Shown: positions 12,137-22,950, counted from the first letter of the stretch. The stretch: DNA of 64,000 nt from Primulina eburnea (GCF_022965805.1 NC_133108.1:41114051-41178050), one strand, 5' to 3'. Notes: generated from the sequence alone by a model not told the origin. A program made the numbers and translations.

Positions 12137-13933
12137 TGTAAGGACCGTGTATCGTATTATCGTAAATCCTGTGGTGATTATCGATAATTTATGAAATTGT
12201 CATATTGATTATGTATTTGATGTATATTATGACAATGGAATTGAGAAATGAATATTGTATATGAATTGATGTTGTATGAATTTGATTTGAGAGGCCGGAC
12301 GCCAATATAGTACAAAAAACTAAAATATTGGACAGAACATGTGGCGCCCGAGCGGTAGAAGATTACCGCCCGAGCGCCAGTGGAGAATGGGTGAGTACTC
12401 GGGCAGAACCCTCCGCGCCCGAGCGGTAGATTATGACCGCTTGAGCGCGGTGCAAGTGACACTCGGGGGCAGAACTTCTCGCGCTCGGGCGCGAGAAATC
12501 TACCGCCCGAGCGCGAGAGCGGTGAGGATAAGAATCCTTTCTTTTCTCTTTCCTTCGCCATTTCTTATACGATAACTTCGAGGGAAAGTTAGAGAATTCG
12601 ATTTCTTTCGTCCGATTCGACTTTGAAACGCCGTCTAAACGCGAAACAAATTATATATTTGTTATCTGCGCATCGAGGGCTTCTGACTGAGGTAATTTTC
12701 TTCTCGTTTCAGCAGCTTTAAATATCAAGGTGCTGGAATATCATGTATTTGAAGTTGAATTTCTGATATGTAGTAGAATATCCGACAATAAACTCGTATT
12801 CAAAGTCGGAATTGAATTATGATATGATTTGAATTTGATATGAATTATTGAAGTTTCAAATGATATTTGAAACTCATATTAATGATTTTGGAATATGTTA
12901 TTGATTGGAATGAATATGTTATTGATGTAGATAGAGTGTTATATCAATATCTTCAGGCTACATCAACTGGAACGAAGAATTGAGGTATGTTGCGACCGGG
13001 TAACATACGACAGGTATCTGTATTATATGATATATGATTAGATTGATTGGATTGGATTGGAATACGTGTCTATGTGCCTATTTGTTGATTTGATGTGGCA
13101 TACATGACATTGAGATTGGAGTGTCGATGTATAAAATAAAAGTTTTGTTAACACACATCATTTTATGCATACATCGATACATGACATGCACGTTGAGCTA
13201 TGATCCTTGGATACCCTGATATGATTTGATTGGATTCCGGGGTTTGTGAACACAATGCTATGTTTGGTATTACATGACCCTTAAAACATAGACATTTGTG
13301 GCCCCATATGATTGGATATGAGATGTGGGATTGATGGCGCTTCGTCGACGCTATCATACGTGTATTCCCATATCGGCCGGTGTGCCAGCTCGAGCATTGA
13401 TTTGATTTGATAGCGATTCGATTGATTCTGACATGTGCTCAGTGGATGGGCATTTGACCCTATACCTCCACGACATACATGCATTGCATACCATATATCA
13501 TTGTTTAGATATCTGTGGTATATATGATTGGTTGTTCCATACGGAGCTTTGCTCACCCCCAAGGGGGGCTGTTGTTGTCTTTGTGTGTGGACAATGGCAG
13601 GTACTCCAGGATATCAGGAGGCCAGAGAGGGTACTTCTGGTGGGAGCCACAGCTTGGGCTGAGGTTTATGTTTATGTCTTGTTCCCAGTATATATGTATA
13701 TGTATCTATATACCGGGGCATGTCCCGAGGATATGAGATGTTTGTATGTGATTGGTTTTGATTACGTGTGGGCGTGTATTATGATTTGAATTTAGATACT
13801 ATTTTTAGTATTTAAAAATCAAAAGAGATATTTTGGGCTCGTCGTAAAAGAAAGTTTAAACTCGTTTTCCGCTGTAATTACTTAACCCTAATCAAATGCA
13901 TTGTAATAACGATTAGGAGCTAAGGGCCCCACA
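12137..13933 (+). mobile_element. Solo LTR 1 (1797 bp) inserted in array
   Basis: The insert begins TGTAAGGACC and ends GGGCCCCACA (TG...CA), and is flanked by a perfect 5-bp duplication GTGTG (12132-12136 and 13934-13938). Removing it restores the unbroken array unit (GGTGTGCGTATG). No gag-pol is present, so it is a solo LTR left by recombination between two LTRs. It contains a GC-rich patch of CGCCCGAGCGGTAGA-type repeats (12340-12520). The length and the trailing region with a CACCCCCAAGGGGGG palindrome (about 13553) suggest a Ty3/Gypsy LTR; that class is inferred. Confidence 0.85.
12340..12520. repeat. GC-rich CGCCCGAGCG minisatellite in solo LTR 1
   Basis: Several degenerate copies of GCGCCCGAGCGGTAGA and its inverted form TACCGCCCGAGCGC make a CpG-dense, partly palindromic island in otherwise AT-rich DNA. 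Open frames across it are artefacts of composition. Confidence 0.7.
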
Positions 13934-14639
13934 GTGTGCGTATGCAAGGACCATTTTTGGTCTCAACCGAGCCTTCACAAAATTGGCACGAGAAGTTTTC
14001 GACGACATATCGTGAACCAACCAAAGATTTTCTCACTCTTATGAATGTTGCAAAGTTGCTGTTTGGTCTGTTTTTTGCCAAGAAGGCTGTTGACGCAAAA
14101 AAAAAGCTATTGAAGAATCATGTATATCTACAAAAGTCATAAACGAGAAGATGGGTAACTTAGTCAAAGATTTGCCCAATGTATGTGCAAAGATGGAAGA
14201 GAGCAAAATAGAGCTGAAAAAGCTCAATGATGGTGTGCTCAACATCCATAAAGATATGATAAAAAATTGTGAGGTAATTCGATAACTCTTGAATTTGAAA
14301 AGAAATTAAAACACACAATTCATTGATTTGAAATAACATGTATCAATAGATGGAGGGGGGGAAAAAGAGCTAAGAAATAATGACCGTGCGGTCTACTACA
14401 TCCTCAAGCTTGATGAGTCACAGCTTAGTCCACTTGTAGTATTGTCGGCATTGGCCTGAGGTCTCACGGTTTTAAAATGCGTCACAAAGGGTTGTTACAC
14501 GCTCATTTAAATGCCCAGCATCTCTCCCGTCACGGTCCAGCCCACTTGTGATATTGACCTATTTGGCCCGAGGCCTTACGGCTTTAAAACGTGTCACAAA
14601 AAGTTGCTACACGCTCATTTAAATATAAACTATGGTGTG
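13934..14639 (+). repeat. Captured-exon/TRIM array unit 2
   Basis: The 701-bp unit starts at 13939, directly after solo LTR 1. It is very like unit 1 (same GAATGTTGC and AAGAAGGCTG variants), but two extra A residues in the AAAAAAAA run near 14097 break the ORF. The two exon-like parts and two TRIM-LTR pieces are in the same order. Confidence 0.8.
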
Positions 14640-15327
14640 CGTATGTAAGGACCATTTTTTGTCTCAACCGAGCTTTCACAAAATTGGTACGAGAAGTTTT
14701 CGACGACATATTGTGAACCAAACAAAGATTTTCTCACTCTTATGATTGTTGCAAAGTTGCTGTTTGGTCTTTTTTTGCCAAGAAGGTTGTTGACGCAAAA
14801 AAAGCTATTGAAGAATCAAGTATATCTACAAAAGTCATAAACGAGAAGATGAGTAACTTAGTCAAAGATTTGCCCAATGTATGTGCAAAGATGGAAGATA
14901 GCAAAATAGAGCTGAAAAAGCTCAATGATGGTGTGCTCAACATCCATAAAAATATGATAAAAAATTTTGAGGTAATTCGATAAATCTTGAATTTGAAAAG
15001 ATATTAAAACACACAATTCATTGATTTGAAATAACATGTATCGATAGATGGAGGAGGGGAAAAAAGAGCTGAGAAATAATGACCGTGATGTCTACTACAT
15101 CCTCAAGCTTGATGTGTCACGGCTTAGTCCACTTGTAGTATTGTCGGCATTGGCCTGAGGCCTCACGGTTTTAAAATAGTTGTTACACGCTCATTTAAAT
15201 GCCCAGCATCTCTCCCGTCACGGTCCAGCCCACTTGTGATATTGACCTATTTGGCCCGAGTCCTTATGGCTTTAAAACGTGTCACAAAAAGTTGCTACAC
15301 GCTCATTTAAATATGAACTATGGTGTG
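14640..15327 (+). repeat. Captured-exon/TRIM array unit 3
   Basis: This 688-bp unit has the derived changes shared by units 3-5: GATTGTTGC, a shortened CTTTTTTTGCC run that shifts the frame, AAGTATATC, and loss of about 12 bp (GCGTCACAAAGGG) in the first LTR piece. It was copied from a later ancestor than units 1-2. Confidence 0.85.
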
Positions 15328-16015
15328 CGTATGCAAGGACCATTTTTGGTCTCAACCGAGCCTTCAAAAAATTGGTACGAGAAGTTTTCGACGACATATC
15401 GTGAACCAACCAAAGATTTTCTCACTCTTATGATTGTTGCAAATTTGCTGTTTGGTCTTTTTTTGCCAAGAAGGTTGTTGACGCAAAAAAATCTATTGAA
15501 GAATCAAGTATATCTACAAAATTCATAAACGAGAAGATGAATAACTTAGTCAAATATTTGCCCAATGTATGTGCAAAGATGGAAGATAGCAAAATAGAGC
15601 TGAAAAAGCTCAATGATGGTGTGCTCAACATCCATAAAGATATGATAAAAAAATATGAGGTAATTCGATAAATCTTGAATTTGAAAAGAAATTAAAACAC
15701 ACAATTCATTGATTTGAAATAACATGTATCGATAGATGGAGGAGGGGAAAAAAGAGCTGAGAAATAATGACCGTGATGTCTACTACATCCTCAAGCTTGA
15801 TGTATCACGACTTAGTCCACTTGTAGTATTGTCGGCATTGGCCTGAGGCCTCACGATTTTAAAATGGTTGTTACACGCTCATTTAAATGCCCAGCATCTC
15901 TCCCGTCACGGTCCAGCCCACTTGTGATATTGACCTATTTGGCCCGAGTCCTTACGGCTTTAAAACGTGTCACAAAAATTTGCTACACGCTCATTTAAAT
16001 ATGAACTATGGTGTG
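15328..16015 (+). repeat. Captured-exon/TRIM array unit 4
   Basis: This unit is 688 bp, exactly the length of unit 3, with the same derived indels and scattered substitutions. The reading frame is broken. Confidence 0.85.
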
Positions 16016-16492
16016 CGTATGCGAGGACCATTCTTTGTCTCAACCGAGCCTTCACAAAATTGGTACGAGAAGTTTTCGACGACATATTGTGAACCAAACA
16101 AAGATTTTCTCACTCTTATGATTGTTGCAAAGTTGCTGTTTGGTCTTTTTTTGCCAAGAAGGTTGTTGACGCAAAAAAAGCTATTGAAGAATCAAGTATA
16201 TCTACAAAAGTCATAAACGAGAAGATGGGTAACTTAGTCAAAGATTTGCCCAATGTATGTGCAAAGATGGAAGATAGCAAAATAGAGCTGAAAAAGCTCA
16301 ATGATGGTGTGCTCAACATCCATAAAGATATGATAAAAAATTGTGAGGTAATTCGATAACTCTTGAATTTGAAAAGAAATTAAAACACACAATTCATTGA
16401 TTTGAAATAACATGTATCGATAGATGGAGGAGGGGAAATAAGAGCTGAGAAATAATGACCATGCGGTCTACTACATCCTCATGCTTGATGTG

Positions 16493-17734
16493 TGTAGTGA
16501 CCCGTTCCAGAATCACCTACTAATCAGAACTTAAGCATGCAAAATTAACATTAAAAACTAAATCAGGTAAACAGCGGAAAAACAGTAATACAACCCAATC
16601 GAATCTGTAAGTACAAAATACTTAAACAACCAGATCGAACTAAAATCCAAGAACTAATACCAACAACTATAGGTCAACCTCTGCCAGCTCCCTGTCCTCT
16701 CCCTCCTGGACCGTCCAACCTGAGACCTGCCCCATCGAATAGGGTGTCCAAAACAGAGATAAACCGAGGACGTGAGCATAAAACGCTCAGCACCGAAAGC
16801 ATGAGTATACAAGACTATGACATGCATGAATGCAAAATGTACGGGATACCAGGATCTGGGTATATCGAAATACTGCTCAGGTAAATGACGTCAAGGTATG
16901 TAGCACTCTGCACCGTCGCACCAGGAGGTGGCTCCCATACCAAAATAAACCTGTGGATATACCGGTGACCTGACCACCGTCGGCCAACGGGGTCCAACCA
17001 TCCACAACAAACGAGGGCTGAGCACCCTCTCAACAGGCTATCTCAAAAATAGTCAGGCTCAACATGATTATGCAAATGCCGCATAATAAACCATGCATCA
17101 TATGACAGATAATAATGCAACACATAAACATGCAACACATAGTAAAGCATACTCAATCCTGCTATCTCGGATAGTACTTTCGTACCTCAAATCAGTAGAT
17201 CCTAGCAATCAGCCCTAGAATCAAGTCTGCGTCCGTAGTCAGCCCACTGATGCCACTAGCTCCCAACTAGAGCACAGTTCCGCTACAAAACCAGTAGCTC
17301 CCCGCTAGTGCCTAAACCTCGGGAAAAGACTAGAAACCTATCAGAAACGACTAAAACGCTCTGGAATCCTCTGAAATGGCGAGTCAAATGTGAAGCCTCG
17401 CGCCTCTATTTATAGCCAATGTTCGGACGCTCCGATCCACTTCGGAAGCTCCGATCCGGTACACTTCGGACGATCCGAACCCACTTCGGACGATCCGAAC
17501 CTTGCATGTGTTCTACGTGTCCAGCCACCTGTCTCGGACGATCCGAACCCTTGCTCGGACGATCCGAATTCTGCATGTCTGCCACGGGTCCAGCCACCTG
17601 GCTCGGACGATCCGACACCTGGCTCGGACGATCCGAACCATGATCGGACGATCCGAACCCTGTTCGGTCCTTCCGATCCCACCGAAATATAATTAATCCA
17701 ATAATTAACTCAAATTAGGCATCGGGATACTACA
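16493..17734 (-). mobile_element. Solo LTR 2 (1242 bp) inserted in unit 5
   Basis: The plus strand begins TGTAGTGACC and ends GATACTACA, flanked by a perfect 5-bp duplication ATGTG (16488-16492 and 17735-17739). Removing it restores CTTGATGTGTCACGG as in other units. Orientation is probably minus: a TATA-like CTATTTATAGCC lies at about 17405 and the GC-rich repeat patch lies near the other end, the mirror of solo LTR 1. No coding domains are present. It is probably a Gypsy-type solo LTR. Confidence 0.85.
17418..17680. repeat. Palindromic TCGGACGATCCGA minisatellite
   Basis: Seven perfect TCGGACGATCCGA units (arms TCGGA/TCCGA around CGA) and three degenerate ones lie within about 260 bp inside solo LTR 2. 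A longer duplicated segment carrying GTCCAGCCACCTG occurs twice between them. Open frames here in several phases are composition artefacts. Confidence 0.85.
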
Positions 17735-17950
17735 ATGTGTCACGGCTTAGTCCACTTGTAGTATTGTCGGCATTGGCCTGAGGCCTCACGGTTTTAAAAT
17801 GGTTGTTACACGCTCATTTAAATGCCCAGCATCTCTCCCGTCACGGTCCAACCCACTTGTGATATTGACCTATTTGGCCCGAAGCCTTATGTCTTTAAAA
17901 CGTGTCACTAAAAGTTGCCGCACGCTCATTTAAATATGAACTATGATGTG

Positions 17951-18030
17951 CGTATGCAAGGACCATTTTTGGTCTCAACCGAGCCTTCACAAAATTGGTA
18001 CGAGAAGTTTTCGAGGACATATCGTAAACC
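17951..18030 (+). repeat. Captured-exon/TRIM array unit 6, truncated
   Basis: Only the first ~80 bp of the unit remain (CGTATGCAAGG to about CATATCGTAAACCAA). The sequence then passes directly into TRIM-like LTR sequence (ATGTTCAGTATCTC). Confidence 0.75.
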
Positions 18031-18755
18031 AATAAATGTTCAGTATCTCTATCGTGGTTTAGCGACATGAGATTTGGCCTAGGGGCCTTCACCACCCCCT
18101 TTTGGCACTCAGCGTCCTCGCTGAGGTTTGCCCCACCATCCCAAACTCACGCAGAGTTGCTATGATACCTAATGTCACAGCTCATCCCACTTGTAAAATT
18201 TTCTGCTTTGGCTCGAGGCCTCACGGCTTTAAATCGCGTCTCAAAGGGTTGCTACACGCTCATTTAAATGTTCAGTATCTCTCTCATGGTTTAGCGATTT
18301 GGGATTTCGTCTAAGGGCCTTCACCCCTAACCCCGTATTTCAGGACTCAGCGTCCTCGCTGAGGTTTGTCCCACCATCCCAAACTCACGCAGAGTCGCTC
18401 TGATACCAAATGTCACGGCCCAACCTACTTGTAAAATTGTCCGTTTTGGCCCGAGGCTCGGCTTCAAAACTCGACACAAATGGTTGCTACACGTTCATTT
18501 AACTGTCCAGCATCTCTCCCGTGTTTTAGCGATATGAGATTTTGTCTAAGGCCCTTAACCCCCCCCTTCGAGACTCAGCGTCCTTGCTGAGATTTTCCCC
18601 ACCATCCCAAACTCACGCAGAGTAGCTCTGATACCAAATGCCACGGCGCAACCCACTTGTAAAATTGTTCGCTTTGTTCCGAGGCCTCAAGACTTTAAAA
18701 CGCGTCACAAAGGGTTGCTACACGCTCATTTGAATATCAAGCATCTCTCTCGAAA
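18030..18755 (-). mobile_element. Tandem TRIM-like LTR/PBS repeats
   Basis: A repeat of about 230-240 bp recurs. Each unit has an LTR-like part (GTCACGGCCCAACC ... CTCATTTAAAT ... GCATCTCTC) and a short spacer (CTCAGCGTCCTCGCTGAGG, ATCCCAAACTCACGCAGAG). On the minus strand the spacer begins with the initiator-Met primer-binding site TGGTATCAGAGC, next to GTGACA. PBS positions are about 18160-18170 (mutated), 18396-18407 and 18626-18637. The size, lack of coding and LTR-PBS junction fit a terminal-repeat retrotransposon in miniature. Tandem sharing of LTRs is inferred to come from unequal recombination. Confidence 0.6.
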
Positions 18756-18756
18756 G

Positions 18757-18918
18757 AGTGGGGTGAAGGCCTTTAGGCAAAATCTCACATTTGCTAAACC
18801 AACCACGGGAGAGATGCTAGGCATTCAAATGAGCGTGTAACAACCCTTTGTAACGCATTTTAAAGCAGTGAGGCATCGGGTCAAAGTGGACAATATCACA
18901 AATGGGCTGAGCCATGAC
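18757..18918 (+). mobile_element. Inverted TRIM-like LTR copy (fold-back)
   Basis: This stretch (GGGTGAAGGCC ... GAGAGATGCT ... AATGAGCGTGTAACAACCC ... AGTGAGGCATC) is the reverse complement of the preceding LTR copy (18640-18752). The pair could form a hairpin with arms of about 110 bp and a loop of about 57 bp. It lies just before the copy-B kinase fragment. Confidence 0.75.
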
Positions 18919-19019
18919 ATGATGACTGCAGCAAGGAGTTGATCAACGCTTGGAGACACTAGATGGTATGGTTGGCTTGGTTCTAAGCAGTAAAAATCGT
19001 ATTTGACTTCATCAATGTC

Positions 19020-19299
19020 CTCATATTCGTGGGCCATAGATATGTGGTCGGTGGGCTGTATTATGGCAGAATTATTGCATAAACAAGTGTTTTTCAAGGG
19101 GGGTTCCGAGGCTGACCAGCTGCGGAGAATAACCGAGATGATCGGCAATCAAAAACGCTTTCTTTGGCCTCCATTGGAAAGGAAATTTGCCAATATTCTT
19201 TCTGGAAAGGGAATTTATCTGTTGAAAAAACTTTTAACTTGCGATCCCAACGGAAGAATAACAGCGGACCAAGCTCTCGATCATAAATGGTTCTCATAA
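19020..19299 (+). pseudogene. CDKG/CDK11-like kinase C-lobe fragment (copy B)
   Basis: This encodes the kinase C-lobe from [15 protein letters not shown] through EADQLRRITEMIG to ITADQALDHKWFS and a stop. It is nearly identical to 1265-1500 of copy A but keeps the 43 bp (MAELLHKQVFFKGG region) that copy A lost. The N-lobe and catalytic HRD/DFG region are absent; unrelated sequence and the inverted TRIM copy lie upstream. An ATG at 19003 is fortuitous. It is a dead fragment. Confidence 0.85.
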
Positions 19300-20000
19300 A
19301 TCTGATTTCTCGAACCCTCAACTTATGTATTTTTTATTTTTTTAAAATCTGATTAGTTTAGATTGCAAATTAATGCAATAAAGTTTAGCTATGAAACTAT
19401 TTGTTTTTTTTTAATCAAAAAAACAAATTCATGGATAGCCAAGATCTAATTTTGATAAAGATAATGTTAAAAATTCATTTTTTAAAAAATATATTTAGTT
19501 AAAGTATTGCGCCCCAAGACTAAAAAAATTCATGTGTTGTTAAAAATAAAAACAAGAGAAAACTACAGATAAAATTAATATATTTAATAAAATAAAATGA
19601 ATCAAATAGCATTAACCACTAAGGAACATCATACGGAAAATTTTTGAAAGCACATGCGTTATTTGGAAATCATAAGCAATAGTTGAAAATTATTAGTAAA
19701 ATGTGATGCGTAAATAAAACAGAATCGTAGGATCGAAGTACACAGGAACATACAACTTTCAAAAGACAACAATCGAAGAAACAACAAAACAGAAAAGCAA
19801 AAACAACACATATATCAGCCTTTTCTCATGGTTTCACTATCGCTCCGCTTAAACACAAAAAATAAGAGTAATCCCACGAATACTACGAAAAAGAAAAAAT
19901 TGTTACTATATCCTTCCAATCATGTTTATTTATCTGCAAACTGTATGGTTGTGGCAAGAAAAGAATTTGCAGAATGGTCATTAAGCTGCAGCCCGTGATC

Positions 20001-21173
20001 TCAAGCCTTAGGCTTCAGAATCTTGACAGTTTCCCAGGTGAAGTCCGGATCCTCACGACCAAAATGACCATAAGCAGCACTTTTCTGGTATCTGAAGTTG
20101 CCACCTCTCTTCAGGTCAAGGTTAATGGCAATCATTCCGGGCCTGAAGTCGAAGTTCTCCTTAATAAGGACGAGTATATCCTTGTCTGGAATCTTCCCCG
20201 TCTTGTAGGTGTCAACGAACACTGAAAGTGGTTCTGCTACACCGATTGCATAGGAAACTTGCACAATGCAACGGCGAGCAAGTCCTGAAGCCACCACACT
20301 CTTTGCTGCCTGCCTAACGACATAGGCACCACTCCTGTCCACCTTGGTAGGATCCTTTCCGGAGAAAGCACCACCACCATGAGCACCCCAGCCACCGTAG
20401 GTGTCGATGATGATTTTCCTACCAGTGAGTCCTGCATCTCCATGGGGACCACCGATAACAAATCGGCCAGATGGGTTGAGGTGGAAGATTGTGTTTTCAT
20501 CAAGATACTGGGCAGGAACCACAGGCTTGATAACGTGCTCTTTCAAATCGCTTGCAATCTTCTCGTTCGTGACAGTCTCGTCATGTTGGGTTGAGATGAG
20601 GACAGTGTGGACTCTGAGGGGAACCATGGCACCACCATCATTCCTGTACTCAACAGTAACTTGTGTCTTACCATCGGGTCTCAACCATGGACAAGTCTTG
20701 TTCTTTCTCACTTCGGTAAGCTTGGCTCCAAGCTTGGTGGCAAGGACATGTGTGAGTGGCATGAGCTCTGGTGTTTCGTCAGTGGCATAGCCAAACATGT
20801 GGCCCTGGTCGCCAGCTCCTATTTCTTCAGGTTTCTTGGTGAGATGACCGTGAACTCCCTGGGCAATGTCAGGACTTTGCTGTTCGATATTGACAAGGAC
20901 CTTGCAGTGGTCAGCATCGAGACCAACATCTGGAGAAGTGAACCCAATGCCTCTGCAGGTATCCCGAACTATCTTTTCGTATTTCACATTAGCCTTGGTT
21001 GTGATCTCACCAAAGACCATCACCATATTAGTCTTCGTGCATGTTTCACATGCAACTTTGCTTTCTGGATCCTGCTCTAGGCAAGCATCAAGAATCGCAT
21101 CTGAGACTTGGTCGCAAAGCTTGTCAGGGTGACCTTCGTTGACGGACTCAGAGGTGAACAAGAAGGTATCCAT
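20001..21173 (-). CDS. SAMS: S-adenosylmethionine synthetase (methionine adenosyltransferase)
   Basis: This enzyme makes S-adenosylmethionine from methionine and ATP in the cytosol. SAM is the methyl donor for most transmethylation and the precursor of ethylene, polyamines and nicotianamine. The 390-aa protein has the usual plant length and an uninterrupted coding exon. Visible motifs are GHPDKLCDQ (residues 14-22), GAGDQG (119-124) and the P-loop-like GGGAFSGKD (266-274); the C-terminus is KILKPKA. I start at the ATG giving [10 protein letters not shown]. The longer frame with MFFRRY in front reads across an acceptor site (TTTTTCAG, intron end at 21181), so those codons are intronic. The gene has a leader intron of about 760 bp (donor near 21939), typical of plant SAMS genes. 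No frame lesions are seen. A 3' fragment of a duplicate lies at 3418-3810. Confidence 0.95.
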   Translation of the reverse strand: MDTFLFTSESVNEGHPDKLCDQVSDAILDACLEQDPESKVACETCTKTNMVMVFGEITTKANVKYEKIVRDTCRGIGFTSPDVGLDADHCKVLVNIEQQSPDIAQGVHGHLTKKPEEIGAGDQGHMFGYATDETPELMPLTHVLATKLGAKLTEVRKNKTCPWLRPDGKTQVTVEYRNDGGAMVPLRVHTVLISTQHDETVTNEKIASDLKEHVIKPVVPAQYLDENTIFHLNPSGRFVIGGPHGDAGLTGRKIIIDTYGGWGAHGGGAFSGKDPTKVDRSGAYVVRQAAKSVVASGLARRCIVQVSYAIGVAEPLSVFVDTYKTGKIPDKDILVLIKENFDFRPGMIAINLDLKRGGNFRYQKSAAYGHFGREDPDFTWETVKILKPKA

Positions 21174-21180
21174 GTAGCGC

Positions 21181-21939
21181 CTGAAAAACATTTGGAATCA
21201 CATATTAGCTTCTGCTAATCTTCCGAAGTGACTCCAATATGTGTCCAAAAGGAACAACGAAACATGCAGTTGAAGTAATGTTCTCGCATTTGTAGCTACC
21301 GATAGCTATAATCATTATTACACACACAAGCTATAAGAAGAATCTTTTTGCAGACAATCTGCAGTAAACTAGGTGACAATCATTTGGATCTTCACAAATC
21401 TATATAAAAAACTACAAAAGCTCAAGTCAGAGAGGTCACCTCTGGATTCAAATATACTCAAAAACCAAAAAGGAAATTGAATCCGATCGAAATTCATAGA
21501 TCATCCTTTGCTGAATGGATGGACGGAGCATGTTAAATAGTTAATAGACGTTAATATGTAATGGAGATTATAGCTTTTGACAGCAGATGTTTCCAAAAAA
21601 AACTTTCCCAATGATTATACAACATTTGTCATATTTATCAGCAATACGCTTCATTAGAATACGAAATGCAGGAATTCTACAACACCAAAATCATGATACC
21701 ACACATCCATTAAATGTCCCATCATTCAATGTAAGATTACGCTCATTATCACATCGAGTAAAAACATTTTGTGATAAATGCTCCACAAGATCCGCATCTC
21801 AGAAGCAAGAACGTAACAATCACAATTTTTACGCATACAAACACCAAATTCATTAACACATCCATGAGAAACGTGGTCAGATCTAATCAATAACAGAAGC
21901 ATCATATCAATACCAGATCTAACTGAAAAGAATTCGCAC
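21181..21939 (-). other. Leader (5'UTR) intron of SAMS
   Basis: On the minus strand, AAAG|GTGCGAATT at about 21939 is a good donor. The acceptor TTTTTCAG|GCGCTACATGG ends the intron at 21181, 7 bp before the start codon. Such introns are usual in plant SAM synthetase genes and often raise expression; that effect is known from related genes and is not shown here. Confidence 0.75.
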
Positions 21940-22060
21940 CTTTTTTTTTGGAGATAATTCAAGCCTCGGATCTGCAGAATGTACAATGGAGGAGGAGAGA
22001 TATCGAAGCGGAGATGAGAATGGTTTTCGTGGGTGCAGACGAGGCTATATATATGCGTCC
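21940..22060 (-). promoter_or_regulatory. SAMS first exon and TATA box
   Basis: A TATATATA box lies at about 22046-22054 in the minus-strand context GCATATATATAGCC. Transcription probably starts about 30 bp downstream (near 22015-22020), giving a non-coding first exon that ends at the donor near 21940. The start site is inferred from spacing. Confidence 0.55.
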
Positions 22061-22891
22061 GAAGACAAAGGATGCGGCTGATTCGCTCACTTTCTCTCTC
22101 TAGTTTCCATTGCGTCCCCCCACCCACTTTCAGCGGTTGATATAAATTGACATATTGTTACTGTTCATAACAAATATCATTATATAATTTTATTCTATTT
22201 CTAATTTTGATATAACGAAATTAAATTCAATAAAATCAATTTTATTACAATATTTCGTTTTTTTATCATAAATAATATTTTTAAACATTTCGATCTCATT
22301 ATTTTTTCTATTGTTCGGAATCTGTGAAATAAGACAGTACAACACTAGTTTTTTTTCAATTCTAGTACATGGTTTTGTCTAGTTGGAATTCAATGTTAAA
22401 ATGGATTTTATACATTATTTTCTTGTTCAAATACAATAAACAAATTTGAGTTATTTCCTAACTTTTTTTTCTCTACGTTTATCATAAAATTAGAATACTA
22501 ACATAAATAGTGATGATTTCAAGTAAATAATCCATGATTATACTATATTATTAAGTATTAGATCCAAAACAAGCTATTTTTGTTTTGAATCTACACCAAT
22601 TTTCTCTGTCAATTATAATATTGTTATTTTAAAAAGTAAACATAAAAAGGTAAAAGTCAAACATAAAATTTGGAATTAAAAAAATTACTACAAGATCTTT
22701 ATGATAAATAAATTATATATATATATATATATATAGTTTTGTTAGGCTATTCATCGGCCATACCAACCTCTATGCACAAAAATGAGGTGACACTCACTTA
22801 TTAGATATAGAATCATATCAAAATTGTATATCTAATAGATGAGTCACGTCATTGATAGACACAGAGATGAACATGATCTGTGAACATCATG

Positions 22892-22950
<59 letters not shown>

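Larger units (their letters stand above)
16016..17950 (+). repeat. Captured-exon/TRIM array unit 5, split by solo LTR 2
   Basis: The unit parts 16016-16492 and 17740-17950 add up to 688 bp once the LTR and one target duplication are removed, matching units 3 and 4. The same derived frameshift is present. Confidence 0.85.

Noticed and set aside
12178..12575. Open frames on both strands around 12.2-12.6 kb
   Set aside because: Composition effect of the GC-rich CGCCCGAGCG patch in solo LTR 1.
17418..17680. Possible CRISPR-like direct repeats
   Set aside because: Plant nuclear context, spacers of irregular length and similar sequence, repeat unit only 13 bp, no cas genes.
17390..17692. Overlapping open frames with SDDPN-like repeats on both strands
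   Set aside because: They arise from the TCGGACGATCCGA minisatellite inside solo LTR 2; frames are open in several phases because the repeat lacks stops.
18030..18755. Cassandra TRIM (5S rRNA-bearing) identity
   Set aside because: The unit has TRIM-like LTR-PBS structure, but I could not see a convincing 5S rRNA promoter sequence in it.
19003..19019. ATG of a kinase gene in copy B
   Set aside because: The frame enters the kinase only in the C-lobe; the codons before are unrelated sequence and catalytic motifs are missing.
20237..21132. Plus- and minus-strand frames overlapping SAMS
   Set aside because: Shadows of the conserved SAM synthetase reading frame.
21174..21191. Longer SAMS start ([10 protein letters not shown])
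   Set aside because: The extra codons lie in the leader intron and acceptor; family proteins begin [10 protein letters not shown].
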